From positions 1 through 64,000 of the forward strand of contig CACJQQ010000004.1 in the NCBI GenBank assembly GCA_902595625.1: DNA of 64,000 nt, given 5' to 3'. Positions 1 through 7,525 of this stretch are shown piece by piece. This stretch comes from an uncultured Pelagibacteraceae bacterium (GTDB taxonomy: Bacteria > Pseudomonadota > Alphaproteobacteria > Pelagibacterales > Pelagibacteraceae). Below the pieces are notes generated by a model. The model was not told where the DNA came from and did no database searches. It saw only the letters and a list, made by a program, of their open reading frames with translations. The stretch's first letter is position 1, and each line of letters opens with the position of its first letter. The position numbers and the translations under genes were made by a program.

Positions 1-1008
1 TTGTTGATGAACTTTTTGCCCGTGTTGCATCGAACAGGCTGAATGATAAGCAATTTTATATTTTTTCTCAGAGTTTATATTTATATTTAACTTTAAATTC
101 TCATCAAGATACTCGGTAATATCTTTCGTTAACTCAGAAATTTTTTTTGCTTTTTTTTTCAAATCTTTATCATTTTTAAAAATATGTCCGTAATCTTTTA
201 GAGTTGTGCCACAGCCTGATGTATTACTAATTATCGCATCCAAACCATTTTTAAGATATTCATCATGCCAACTATTTATATTATTTTTAAAAGACTCATG
301 GGCCAATTTTTGTTTACCTAAATGGTGATTCAAAGAACCACAACAGTATATGTCTGGCATCACAACAACTTCGACATTGTGTCTATTTAGAAGTCTAATA
401 GTCGATTCGTTTATTTCAGGTGAAATGACTCTTTGAACACATCCAGTTAATAGTGCTACTCTTGAAATTTTTTTACCTTTTGTGACTTCATAAACTTTTT
501 TTTCTTTTAATTTCTTGCCAGGTATTTTGTCTGGCATTAAGTTTAAAGCGTTTTTAAGGAATTTTGGGAATAAAAAACTAAACGGTTTTATAATTTTAGA
601 AAATAAAGCCATTAATAAAAATACTTTTGGTCTTGGAAGTACAAAAGAAAGAATATTTCTAAATAATCTATCAAAGAAAGGTCTTTTATAAGTTTCTTCT
701 ACATAATTTCTCCCATGATCAATTAAGTGCATATAATTCACACCTGAAGGACAAGTTGTCATGCATGAATAACAGGACAAGCAGCTATCAATATGTTTTG
801 CAATTTGTTTAGTAGCCGGTTTTTTATTCTCCAGCATATCTTTGATGAGATATATTCTTCCTCTTGGACCTTCTAATTCTTCTCCATTAATTCCATAAGT
901 TGGGCAAGTTGCATTACACATTCCGCAGTGAACACATTTTCTTATTATAGTTTCACTGGTTCTGTTATCTTTGTCTTTTAATTGGTTCTCTGTAAATGAT
1001 GTCTGCAT
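1..1008 (-). CDS. glcF: Glycolate oxidase iron-sulfur subunit GlcF (partial, cut by the left edge)
   Basis: Iron-sulfur subunit of the membrane-associated glycolate oxidase GlcDEF, which passes electrons from glycolate oxidation to the respiratory chain. The frame is open for 336 codons from an ATG at 1008 and runs off the left edge, so the C-terminus is missing. Two ferredoxin-type 4Fe-4S motifs are visible near the N-terminus (CVHCGMCNATCP, then CLSCYSCMTTCP), followed by a CCG-type Cys-rich motif (YCCGSLNHH) typical of the family. The start codon abuts the glcE stop with no gap, so translation is probably coupled. Assignment is firm from the motifs and the glcD-glcE-glcF order. Confidence 0.93.
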   Translation of the reverse strand, partial: MQTSFTENQLKDKDNRTSETIIRKCVHCGMCNATCPTYGINGEELEGPRGRIYLIKDMLENKKPATKQIAKHIDSCLSCYSCMTTCPSGVNYMHLIDHGRNYVEETYKRPFFDRLFRNILSFVLPRPKVFLLMALFSKIIKPFSFLFPKFLKNALNLMPDKIPGKKLKEKKVYEVTKGKKISRVALLTGCVQRVISPEINESTIRLLNRHNVEVVVMPDIYCCGSLNHHLGKQKLAHESFKNNINSWHDEYLKNGLDAIISNTSGCGTTLKDYGHIFKNDKDLKKKAKKISELTKDITEYLDENLKLNININSEKKYKIAYHSACSMQHGQKVHQQ

Positions 1009-2262
1009 TTAAATCCCTGTATACATTTTACCTGGGTTAAAAATTCTTTTTGGGTCAAAACTTTTTTTTATTTTTTCACTGATTTTATACTTAATTGGAT
1101 CTATTGTAAAAATGTCGGCAGAGGCCTTAAAGTCATCCTCTATTTTAATTAATGTATAGTATCCTTGGTGAATCTTGGTTATTTCCTTTATTTCTGAAAG
1201 AATTTTAGAATTTAAATGATCAAAGGCCATCCAAATAAGGCTGCCACCCCAGTCAATAAAATAATTTAAATCATCTTTTTTAAGTTTTTGAATAACTTGT
1301 AACGTTTCACTTATAGGCACAACTATTCTTATTAAGTTACTTTTTGAATTTTTAAAAACTTCTAAGTTTTTTGTTTTATTCCAAAAAATTTCTGTCTGAA
1401 CGCTATCTAAAACTGAAAACTCATTGTCAATAAGATCTAATTCTTTTGAGAGTCTATCAATTCTCTGGTCAACTGAGTTCATAGGACCTTCTATTCTTAC
1501 ACCAGTCAAACCACCATCATGCGTAAGATCATTTAAAATGAAATTTTTTCCGAAATAATCCGGATAAAAAACACCTCCAGAGGGATCGGTTGATGATGAT
1601 AAAGATTGTCCTAAATAATTAAGTGCTTTTTTAACATGAGGATTTTTTATAATTAGTGTTTTACTTGTCTCTGGTTTTGGTAAAACTTTGATTGATATTT
1701 CTGTTAAGATGGTAAGTGTTCCAAAAGATCCTGATAATATCTTGCATAAGTCGTAGCCAGTTACGTTTTTCACAACTGTTCCACCTGATTTTATCGTTTC
1801 ACCTTTTCCATTAACTCCTTGAAAACCAAGAAGATGATCTCTAACACTTCCAACTTTAAATCTTCTAGATCCAGCAAAGTTACAAGCAACCACACCTCCA
1901 ATCGAACCACTGTTGCTCTCTCCTGAGAATAAGTAACCAAAGTCATTAGGCTCAAACGCCAATTGTTGATTATTTTTTTTAAGTGCTTCTTCAATTTCAC
2001 TTATAGGAGTGCCTGCCTTAACTTTAATATAAAGTTCCTCAGGTTTATAATCTATAATCCCTTTATAATTAGAAAGATCTAAAGTTTTTTCTGCCTGAAA
2101 ATTTCTACCAATTTTATTTTTTGATTGTAAACCGCTTATTTCTAAAGGAACACTTTTTTTGTAGCAATTTTTTACAATTTCTACAATTTCTTCTCTAGTA
2201 GATGGTTTAAAAATATTTTGGTTAAAATCTAGGGATGTCTGGAAATTTTGTTTTTCCTCCAT
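1009..2262 (-). CDS. glcE: Glycolate oxidase FAD-binding subunit GlcE
   Basis: Second FAD-type subunit of glycolate oxidase, about 417 aa. It carries the FAD_binding_4 fold: an N-terminal PSTREEIVEIV segment, a glycine-rich GSIGGVVACN stretch and the GGTVVKNVTGYDLCK motif seen in GlcE proteins. An in-frame GTG exists upstream at 2289, but I chose the ATG at 2262 because a GGGAGAG Shine-Dalgarno-like sequence (2272-2278) lies 9 bases before it. The gene then overlaps the 3' end of glcD by 41 bp and its stop abuts glcF, fitting a single translationally coupled unit. Confidence 0.92.
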   Translation of the reverse strand: MEEKQNFQTSLDFNQNIFKPSTREEIVEIVKNCYKKSVPLEISGLQSKNKIGRNFQAEKTLDLSNYKGIIDYKPEELYIKVKAGTPISEIEEALKKNNQQLAFEPNDFGYLFSGESNSGSIGGVVACNFAGSRRFKVGSVRDHLLGFQGVNGKGETIKSGGTVVKNVTGYDLCKILSGSFGTLTILTEISIKVLPKPETSKTLIIKNPHVKKALNYLGQSLSSSTDPSGGVFYPDYFGKNFILNDLTHDGGLTGVRIEGPMNSVDQRIDRLSKELDLIDNEFSVLDSVQTEIFWNKTKNLEVFKNSKSNLIRIVVPISETLQVIQKLKKDDLNYFIDWGGSLIWMAFDHLNSKILSEIKEITKIHQGYYTLIKIEDDFKASADIFTIDPIKYKISEKIKKSFDPKRIFNPGKMYTGI

Positions 2263-3718
2263 GGACGTGAACTCTCCCTTCCTCAGCACATTTTCTAAGT
2301 ATTGGATAAACTTTGCCTGGATTTAGTAATGAATTTGGGTCTAAAGCTACTTTTATAGTGAGCTGCTGCTGAATGTCTTTGTCGTTGAAAGCCTCACACA
2401 TTAATTCTCTTTTCTCTATTCCTACTCCATGTTCACCTGTAAGAGCTCCACCAACTTTTACACAATATTTTAATATATCAGCTCCAAAGTCTTCGCATTT
2501 CTTAAGCGAGTTCTTATCATTAGCATCAAACATAATTAATGGATGAAGATTTCCATCACCTGCGTGAAAGGCATTAGCAACTGGTAGATCATATTTTTTT
2601 GATAGTCTTGTGATTTCTCTGAGAACTTCTGCAAGTTTACCTCTTGGTATTGAACCGTCCATGCACATATAGTCTGGTGCTAATACTCCACATGCTGGGA
2701 AAGCTGCTTTTCTACCTGCCCAAAATTTTAATCTCTCTTCATTAGATTTACTTACCTTTAAACTAGATGAATTATTTTTCTCTGCAATTTGTTTTGCTTT
2801 TTCAATGTAAGCCTCTACTTCATGCTCAGTTCCATCAAACTCAACTATCATCATCGCCTCTGCATCTGTTGGATATCCTGCTTTCGAATAATCATTTGTC
2901 GCTTTAGTGAGAGCTTTGTCCATAATTTCCATTCCTGCAGGTATACATCCCTCTGCTATTATTTCTGCTACACAATTTCCTGCATCTTCAATGGTTGGAA
3001 AGCCAATTAATGCAGCCTTAACAATCTCTGGTGACTTAAGAATTTTTACTGTTACTTCTGTTATAACTCCTAGTAAACCTTCCGAACCAGTCATTAAACC
3101 TAAAAAGTCGTAACCTTCTGAGTCCATTGCCTTACCACCAAATTTAGTTATTGTTCCATCCATGAGCACAACTTCGATACCTAAAAGATTATTTGTTGTA
3201 GCTCCATATTTTAAAGAGTGCACGCCTCCAGAATTTTCAGCTACATTTCCACCTATAGAACAAGCAATTTGACTAGAAGGATCCGGAGCATAGTAAAATC
3301 CTTTATCTTGAACAGCATGAGTGATTGCTAAATTTGTTACGCACGGTTGTGTTACTACACATCTATTCTCGTAATCGATTTCTAGAATTTTATTAAATTT
3401 TCCCATCGCCATTAACACGCAATCCTCTAGAGGCAATGATCCACCAGATAAGCCCGTTCCGGCTCCTCTTGGAACTACTTTAACTTTATTATCATTACAA
3501 TATTTTAATATATTACTAACTTCCTTCACAGTCTCGGGCATTACTACAACAAGAGGCATTTGCCTGTAAGCGGTTAAACCATCAGTTTCAAAAGGTCTTA
3601 ATTCATCTGGGTGTGAAAGAACGTTCTTAGGGTTTATTATTCTTCCTATATCAGAGACAATTTTATCTTTTTTTGATAAAATTGAACTATCAACTTTTGG
3701 CATTTGTAAACTACTCAT
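2222..3718 (-). CDS. glcD: Glycolate oxidase catalytic FAD subunit GlcD
   Basis: Catalytic FAD subunit that oxidises glycolate to glyoxylate (498 aa). The N-terminal FAD-binding domain shows PRGAGTGLSGG near residue 85 and SIGGNVAENSGG further on. The C-terminal FAD-oxidase domain ends with the conserved GEHGVGIEKR and LDPNSLLNPGK motifs. The ATG at 3718 follows the aminotransferase stop by 8 bases, so the two are likely co-transcribed. D-lactate dehydrogenases share this fold, but the adjacent glcE and glcF make GlcD much the likelier call. Confidence 0.94.
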   Translation of the reverse strand: MSSLQMPKVDSSILSKKDKIVSDIGRIINPKNVLSHPDELRPFETDGLTAYRQMPLVVVMPETVKEVSNILKYCNDNKVKVVPRGAGTGLSGGSLPLEDCVLMAMGKFNKILEIDYENRCVVTQPCVTNLAITHAVQDKGFYYAPDPSSQIACSIGGNVAENSGGVHSLKYGATTNNLLGIEVVLMDGTITKFGGKAMDSEGYDFLGLMTGSEGLLGVITEVTVKILKSPEIVKAALIGFPTIEDAGNCVAEIIAEGCIPAGMEIMDKALTKATNDYSKAGYPTDAEAMMIVEFDGTEHEVEAYIEKAKQIAEKNNSSSLKVSKSNEERLKFWAGRKAAFPACGVLAPDYMCMDGSIPRGKLAEVLREITRLSKKYDLPVANAFHAGDGNLHPLIMFDANDKNSLKKCEDFGADILKYCVKVGGALTGEHGVGIEKRELMCEAFNDKDIQQQLTIKVALDPNSLLNPGKVYPILRKCAEEGRVHVHGGKTKFPDIPRF

Positions 3719-3726
3719 AAGTTTCC

Positions 3727-4890
3727 TTACTTAAGCATTTTTGATATTTTATCTAGTGCTTTTTGAATATTGTCCTGAGAAGCTGCAAAGCTAAAACGCA
3801 CAAAATCTACCGATGTCTTACCAAAAGCTGTACCAGGAACAATTGCCACACCAGCTTCATGCATGCATTTTTTTGAAAATTCAGACCCGTTCATACCTGT
3901 TCCGCTTACATTTGGAAAAGCATAAAAAGCTCCTCCAGGCATACTACATGTAACCCCTGGCAAATCGTTTAAACCTTTATGAATTAATTTTCTTCTTTGA
4001 TCAAATTTTTCCATCATGTGATGAATAGAGTCGTCAGGTCCATCCAGTGCAGCTATCCCAGCAAATTGTGATGGTGCATTTACACAAGAAAAACTATTGA
4101 TAGCTAATTTTGTTACGTGAGGAATTAATTTTTCTGGCCACACACTCCAACCCATTCTCCAACCTGTCATAGAATAAGCTTTACTCCATCCATCAAGCAC
4201 TATTAATCTTTCTTGTAAATCAGGATAATTAAAAAATGTTGGCATTTCTTTATCGTCAAAAATTTGTCTGCTATAAATTTCATCACTTAATATGTAAACA
4301 TGCGGATGTTTTTTTAAACCTTCAGCAAGAAAATCTATGGCGGGTTTTTCAACAAAACTTCCAGTTGGATTGTTTGGATTAATTAAAATTACTAATCTTG
4401 TTTTATCAGTTATTGAAGATAAAATTTTTTCTGGATCAAACTTTAAATCTTTTTCTTTTGTTAAATCATAAGGAACAGCTTTGGCTCCGGTATAATTTAT
4501 CATGGACTCATAGATTGGGAATCCAGGTGTTGGATGAACTATCTCGGCACCAGGCTCACCAATCATTTGAATAGCATAATACATTGTGGGTTTCCCTCCA
4601 GGCATAATCATAATTCTTTCTGGATCTACATCTTTTTTATATAGACTTTTAATTTTTCTAGAAACAGCTTGTCTACATTCTGTAATACCGTTCGCTAAAA
4701 CATATCCATGATGTCCATCATCGATTGCTTTTTTAGCTGCATCCATAATATGCTGAGGTGTTTTAAAATCAGGTTGACCTAACCCTAAATGAATCATTTC
4801 TTTACCTTGAGCTTCAAGTTTCTTAGCTTCTGCTAAGACACTAAAAGCTGTTTCGGTACCTAATCGTTCTAAATTTTTAGCAAGCTTCAT
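3727..4890 (-). CDS. Class I/II PLP-dependent aminotransferase (AspC-like)
   Basis: Fold-type I aminotransferase of 387 aa. Visible landmarks are the substrate loop LGLGQPDF near residue 37, the NPNNPTG motif, SDEIYSR, and the PLP-binding lysine in SKAYSMTGWRMGW near residue 235. Family members transaminate aspartate, alanine or aromatic amino acids, and sequence alone does not settle the substrate. It lies 8 bases upstream of glcD and 51 bases downstream of the lldD-like gene. From that context I infer it could convert glyoxylate from glycolate oxidation to glycine, or handle pyruvate/alanine. The enzyme class is certain; the substrate is not. Confidence 0.88.
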   Translation of the reverse strand: MKLAKNLERLGTETAFSVLAEAKKLEAQGKEMIHLGLGQPDFKTPQHIMDAAKKAIDDGHHGYVLANGITECRQAVSRKIKSLYKKDVDPERIMIMPGGKPTMYYAIQMIGEPGAEIVHPTPGFPIYESMINYTGAKAVPYDLTKEKDLKFDPEKILSSITDKTRLVILINPNNPTGSFVEKPAIDFLAEGLKKHPHVYILSDEIYSRQIFDDKEMPTFFNYPDLQERLIVLDGWSKAYSMTGWRMGWSVWPEKLIPHVTKLAINSFSCVNAPSQFAGIAALDGPDDSIHHMMEKFDQRRKLIHKGLNDLPGVTCSMPGGAFYAFPNVSGTGMNGSEFSKKCMHEAGVAIVPGTAFGKTSVDFVRFSFAASQDNIQKALDKISKMLK

Positions 4891-4932
4891 ATTAAAAAAT
4901 TTATTAAAATTTTAAACAACTTTCAAACACCC

Positions 4933-4957
4933 AAATTGCATCACCTATATGCAATTT
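4933..4957 (-). other. Hairpin spanning the lldD stop codon
   Basis: A 9-bp perfect inverted repeat (AAATTGCAT / ATGCAATTT) with a 7-base loop includes the stop codon of the lldD-like gene. On the minus (transcribed) strand no T-run follows, so it is not a classical intrinsic terminator. It could be a 3'-end stabilising stem or a processing site that lets lldD and the downstream aminotransferase mRNA differ in abundance. This is inferred from pairing only. Confidence 0.35.
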
Positions 4958-6089
4958 TTGAGCTATTAAGCTCTTTTATGCTCTTACAACCTAATAAAAT
5001 CATATCTCTTCTTATTTCTTCTCTCATTCTTTTTAAAATTTGCTCCACACCAGCTTGACCACCGGCACCTAAGGCAAATAAAAAACCTTTCCCAAAACTA
5101 CAAGCTGTTGCACCTAATGATAACGCTTTTAAAACATGGGTGCCTCTTCTTATTCCTCCATCTAAAATTATTTCTAATTTATCTCCAACTGCTTCTTTTA
5201 TTGCTGGCAGTTGATCGAAGGGTGATCGTGAGCCATCAAGTTGTCTTCCACCGTGATTTGATAATAAAATTGCAGAAGCTCCAATATCAATTGCTCTTTT
5301 TGCATCTTCGACCGACATAACACCTTTTAATGCGAATGGTCCTCCCCATTTTTTTACAACATACTCAGCATCTTTCCAGCTCATCGCTGGATCATATTGT
5401 TCGTTGATATAATCCATTACTCCTTTCGCGATACTAGATCCTTTTTTTGTCCAATGAGAAACATTTGCTAACTCAAATTTTTTATGTGTTAAATAATTGA
5501 ATGCCCATTTAGGATGCATTGCAAAACTCATAATGCTTTTTAAAGTTAATTTTGGTGGCGTGGTAAAACCCCATTTATGATCTCTTTCTCTATTTCCTGC
5601 TACAACTGTATCAACAGTTAAACACAAAGATTTAAATCCTGCTGTTTTACATCTATCTATTAAATTATCTGTTAAACCTTGGTCTTTGTGAATATAAAGT
5701 TGAAACATTTTAGGTCCACTTGCAACATTGGCTATTTCCTCAATTGAAGAGGTGGCCATAGTCGACATGCTATAAAAAGTTCCAAATTTTTCTGCAGCTC
5801 TAGCGGATGCTTTATCTCCATCATGATGATATAATCGTTGCATTGCAGTTGGCGCTAAGAATAAGGGCATATCAATTTTCTGACCAAAGACAGTCGTTGA
5901 AAGATCTGGTTCTCCAACACTTGCTAAAATATTAGGCACTAAATCACATTTTAAAAATGATTCTGTATTACGTTTTAAAGTAGTCTCATCATCAGAGCCT
6001 CCATCTATATAATGAAAAATTGGAGCTGGTAAATTTTTTTTTGCTAATTTTCTAAAATCTTCAAAGTTATAACAATCATTAAGATTCAT
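4941..6089 (-). CDS. lldD: FMN-dependent alpha-hydroxyacid dehydrogenase (L-lactate dehydrogenase, LldD-like)
   Basis: FMN enzyme of the (S)-2-hydroxyacid oxidase family, 382 aa. Landmarks are the N-terminal YIDGGSDDE, PTAMQRLYHHDGD, the catalytic SNHGGRQLDGS near residue 280 (His as base, Arg as substrate carboxylate anchor), and the phosphate-binding DGGIRRGTHVLKAL. Members oxidise L-lactate, glycolate or L-mandelate. Bacterial quinone-linked homologues are mostly L-lactate dehydrogenases, but the neighbouring glcDEF makes 2-hydroxyacid breadth plausible. The ATG at 6089 lies 5 bases after the PagL-like stop. The family is secure; the lactate assignment is inferred. Confidence 0.85.
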   Translation of the reverse strand: MNLNDCYNFEDFRKLAKKNLPAPIFHYIDGGSDDETTLKRNTESFLKCDLVPNILASVGEPDLSTTVFGQKIDMPLFLAPTAMQRLYHHDGDKASARAAEKFGTFYSMSTMATSSIEEIANVASGPKMFQLYIHKDQGLTDNLIDRCKTAGFKSLCLTVDTVVAGNRERDHKWGFTTPPKLTLKSIMSFAMHPKWAFNYLTHKKFELANVSHWTKKGSSIAKGVMDYINEQYDPAMSWKDAEYVVKKWGGPFALKGVMSVEDAKRAIDIGASAILLSNHGGRQLDGSRSPFDQLPAIKEAVGDKLEIILDGGIRRGTHVLKALSLGATACSFGKGFLFALGAGGQAGVEQILKRMREEIRRDMILLGCKSIKELNSSKIAYR

Positions 6090-6094
6090 TATAA

Positions 6095-6598
6095 TTAAAA
6101 GTTTTTTGAAAAAGTTATTTGTTGATTATCTGTTCCTGGATTAGTATCACCCCAGTCATTATTAGAAATATGACTGTAACTATAACTTAACTTAGAATTT
6201 TCAAAAATATCAAACCCTACCTTCACTTCGCTTTTAAACTCTAATACGCTACCTAAATCTTTGCCATCTCCTTTTTCATAATAACCAGGAGTGAAACTCG
6301 GCAAAATTTTTAATGGACCAATTCCATATTGTCCTTCTATCCCTGTATAAAGATAAACTGAACTGTTTCCTGTCATAAAAGCTCCAGTAACAGGTTTAAA
6401 TTTTCCAAGAAAAGTATCCCTAAACAAGTTCGGATTTTTGTGTTCTATTCCAAATAGAGTAGTTTGATCATCTCCCTCTTCATCTATTACATCAAAAGTA
6501 CCAGTGTAAAATGAGATATCTGCATCTCCCTGCTCTGCATGTGCATGAACAAAAATGATGAAAGTAGATAATAAACTTATTAGCAGTTTCAATTTCAT
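6095..6598 (-). CDS. PagL/acyloxyacyl hydrolase-like outer membrane protein
   Basis: Small secreted protein of 167 aa with an N-terminal signal peptide (MKLKLLISLLSTFIIFVHAHA). The body looks like an 8-stranded beta-barrel and ends in Phe. Near the C-terminus SYSHISNNDWG followed by TNPGTDNQ resembles the His-x-Ser-Asn and NPG signature of lipid A 3-O-deacylases (PagL) and related acyloxyacyl hydrolases. The residue after NPGT, usually Glu in the PagL-type motif as I know it, is Asp here. A start 31 codons upstream is open, but only the ATG at 6598 gives a proper signal peptide. The role in trimming lipid A acyl chains is inferred from these motifs. Confidence 0.62.
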   Translation of the reverse strand: MKLKLLISLLSTFIIFVHAHAEQGDADISFYTGTFDVIDEEGDDQTTLFGIEHKNPNLFRDTFLGKFKPVTGAFMTGNSSVYLYTGIEGQYGIGPLKILPSFTPGYYEKGDGKDLGSVLEFKSEVKVGFDIFENSKLSYSYSHISNNDWGDTNPGTDNQQITFSKNF

Positions 6599-6647
6599 AC
6601 AAAAAAATACAACTAAATGTTTAATATGTACAGTTTCCTTTAAAGCT

Positions 6648-7007
6648 TTATTGCCTCTTTTTGAGAAAAGAATAAATGAAAAAACCACCAAATATTAAGA
6701 CAATATAAGGCAAAATCCATAACAAAGAATTTTGAGTATTAAATTGAGGCTTAAACACAATCCAGTCTCCATATTTATCAGACATAAATTCATAAATTTC
6801 ATTTTCTGTTTTGCCCTCATCAATTAAATCTTTCACGACTAATTTTATTGTCTGCGCAAAATCAGAATTTGAGTCTGATATAGATTGACCCTGACAAACT
6901 AGACAGCGTAAATTTTTATGAATCAAATTTGGATCAACAGTTTTTTCTGCTGCAAAAGAAAATTTTGAAAAAAAAATAAATAATAATAAAAGTAAATTTA
7001 ATTTCAT
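6648..7007 (-). CDS. ccmH: Cytochrome c maturation protein CcmH (N-terminal, CycL-type)
   Basis: Thiol-disulfide component of cytochrome c maturation, acting in the periplasm to keep apocytochrome CXXCH thiols reduced. At 119 aa it is the short single-domain form. It has a signal sequence, the redox motif LRCLVCQGQSISDSNS, and a single C-terminal membrane helix (LLWILPYIVLIFGGFFIYSF). The TPR part seen in fused CcmH proteins or in separate CcmI is absent. It follows ccmG by 2 bases and closes the ccm run. Confidence 0.93.
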   Translation of the reverse strand: MKLNLLLLLFIFFSKFSFAAEKTVDPNLIHKNLRCLVCQGQSISDSNSDFAQTIKLVVKDLIDEGKTENEIYEFMSDKYGDWIVFKPQFNTQNSLLWILPYIVLIFGGFFIYSFLKKRQ

Positions 7008-7009
7008 AA

Positions 7010-7525
7010 TTACTCTATAATTTTGATAATATTTTCATAATCGTCTGCTGATAACGGTCCTACAAATTTTTGTATAATCATTAATTCTTTATTTATTAAT
7101 ATACTCTCTGGAATTCCATAAATGCCAAATTTCACTGAATGTTTACCATTTTTGTCTTTCGCTAATAAATCATAAGGATTACCTAACTCACTTAAAAATG
7201 TTTTGGCTTGGGAATCTTTATCCTTAAAATTTATACCTAATAAAACTAAATTTTTTTTTTGAGACAATTTCATTAATATAGGGTGCTCAATTTTGCAAGG
7301 AGCACACCATGATGCCCAAAAATTTATTAGTGTATAATTATTTTTTTTTATGTCATCACTTGTATAAAAATTTGAATTATCAAAAGAAATAATTTTAAAT
7401 TCAGGTGTCTTCTTATTTATTAAACTTGAGGTATTATAATTTGTGTCTCTCGTTAGACTTATATAAAATATGCCTATCACAAATAAAAAAATGAATAAAA
7501 TTATTATCTTAATTATTTTTTGCAT
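7010..7525 (-). CDS. ccmG: Thiol:disulfide interchange protein CcmG/DsbE
   Basis: Membrane-tethered periplasmic thioredoxin that reduces apocytochrome c or CcmH during haem attachment. An N-terminal membrane anchor is followed by a thioredoxin fold with the active site WASWCAPCKIEHP and a cis-Pro region (YGIPES). The ATG at 7525 is preferred over the TTG two codons upstream. It overlaps the ccmF 3' end by 17 bp, implying coupled translation. It is followed by ccmH. Confidence 0.93.
   Translation of the reverse strand: MQKIIKIIILFIFLFVIGIFYISLTRDTNYNTSSLINKKTPEFKIISFDNSNFYTSDDIKKNNYTLINFWASWCAPCKIEHPILMKLSQKKNLVLLGINFKDKDSQAKTFLSELGNPYDLLAKDKNGKHSVKFGIYGIPESILINKELMIIQKFVGPLSADDYENIIKIIE

Noticed and set aside
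2789-3113. Two overlapping plus-strand frames opposite glcD
   Set aside because: Both lie wholly within the strongly conserved glcD coding sequence and resemble no family.
3719-4940. Glycine riboswitch in the glycolate/aminotransferase region
   Set aside because: The gaps are only 8 and 50 bases, too short for a riboswitch, and no aptamer-like sequence is present.
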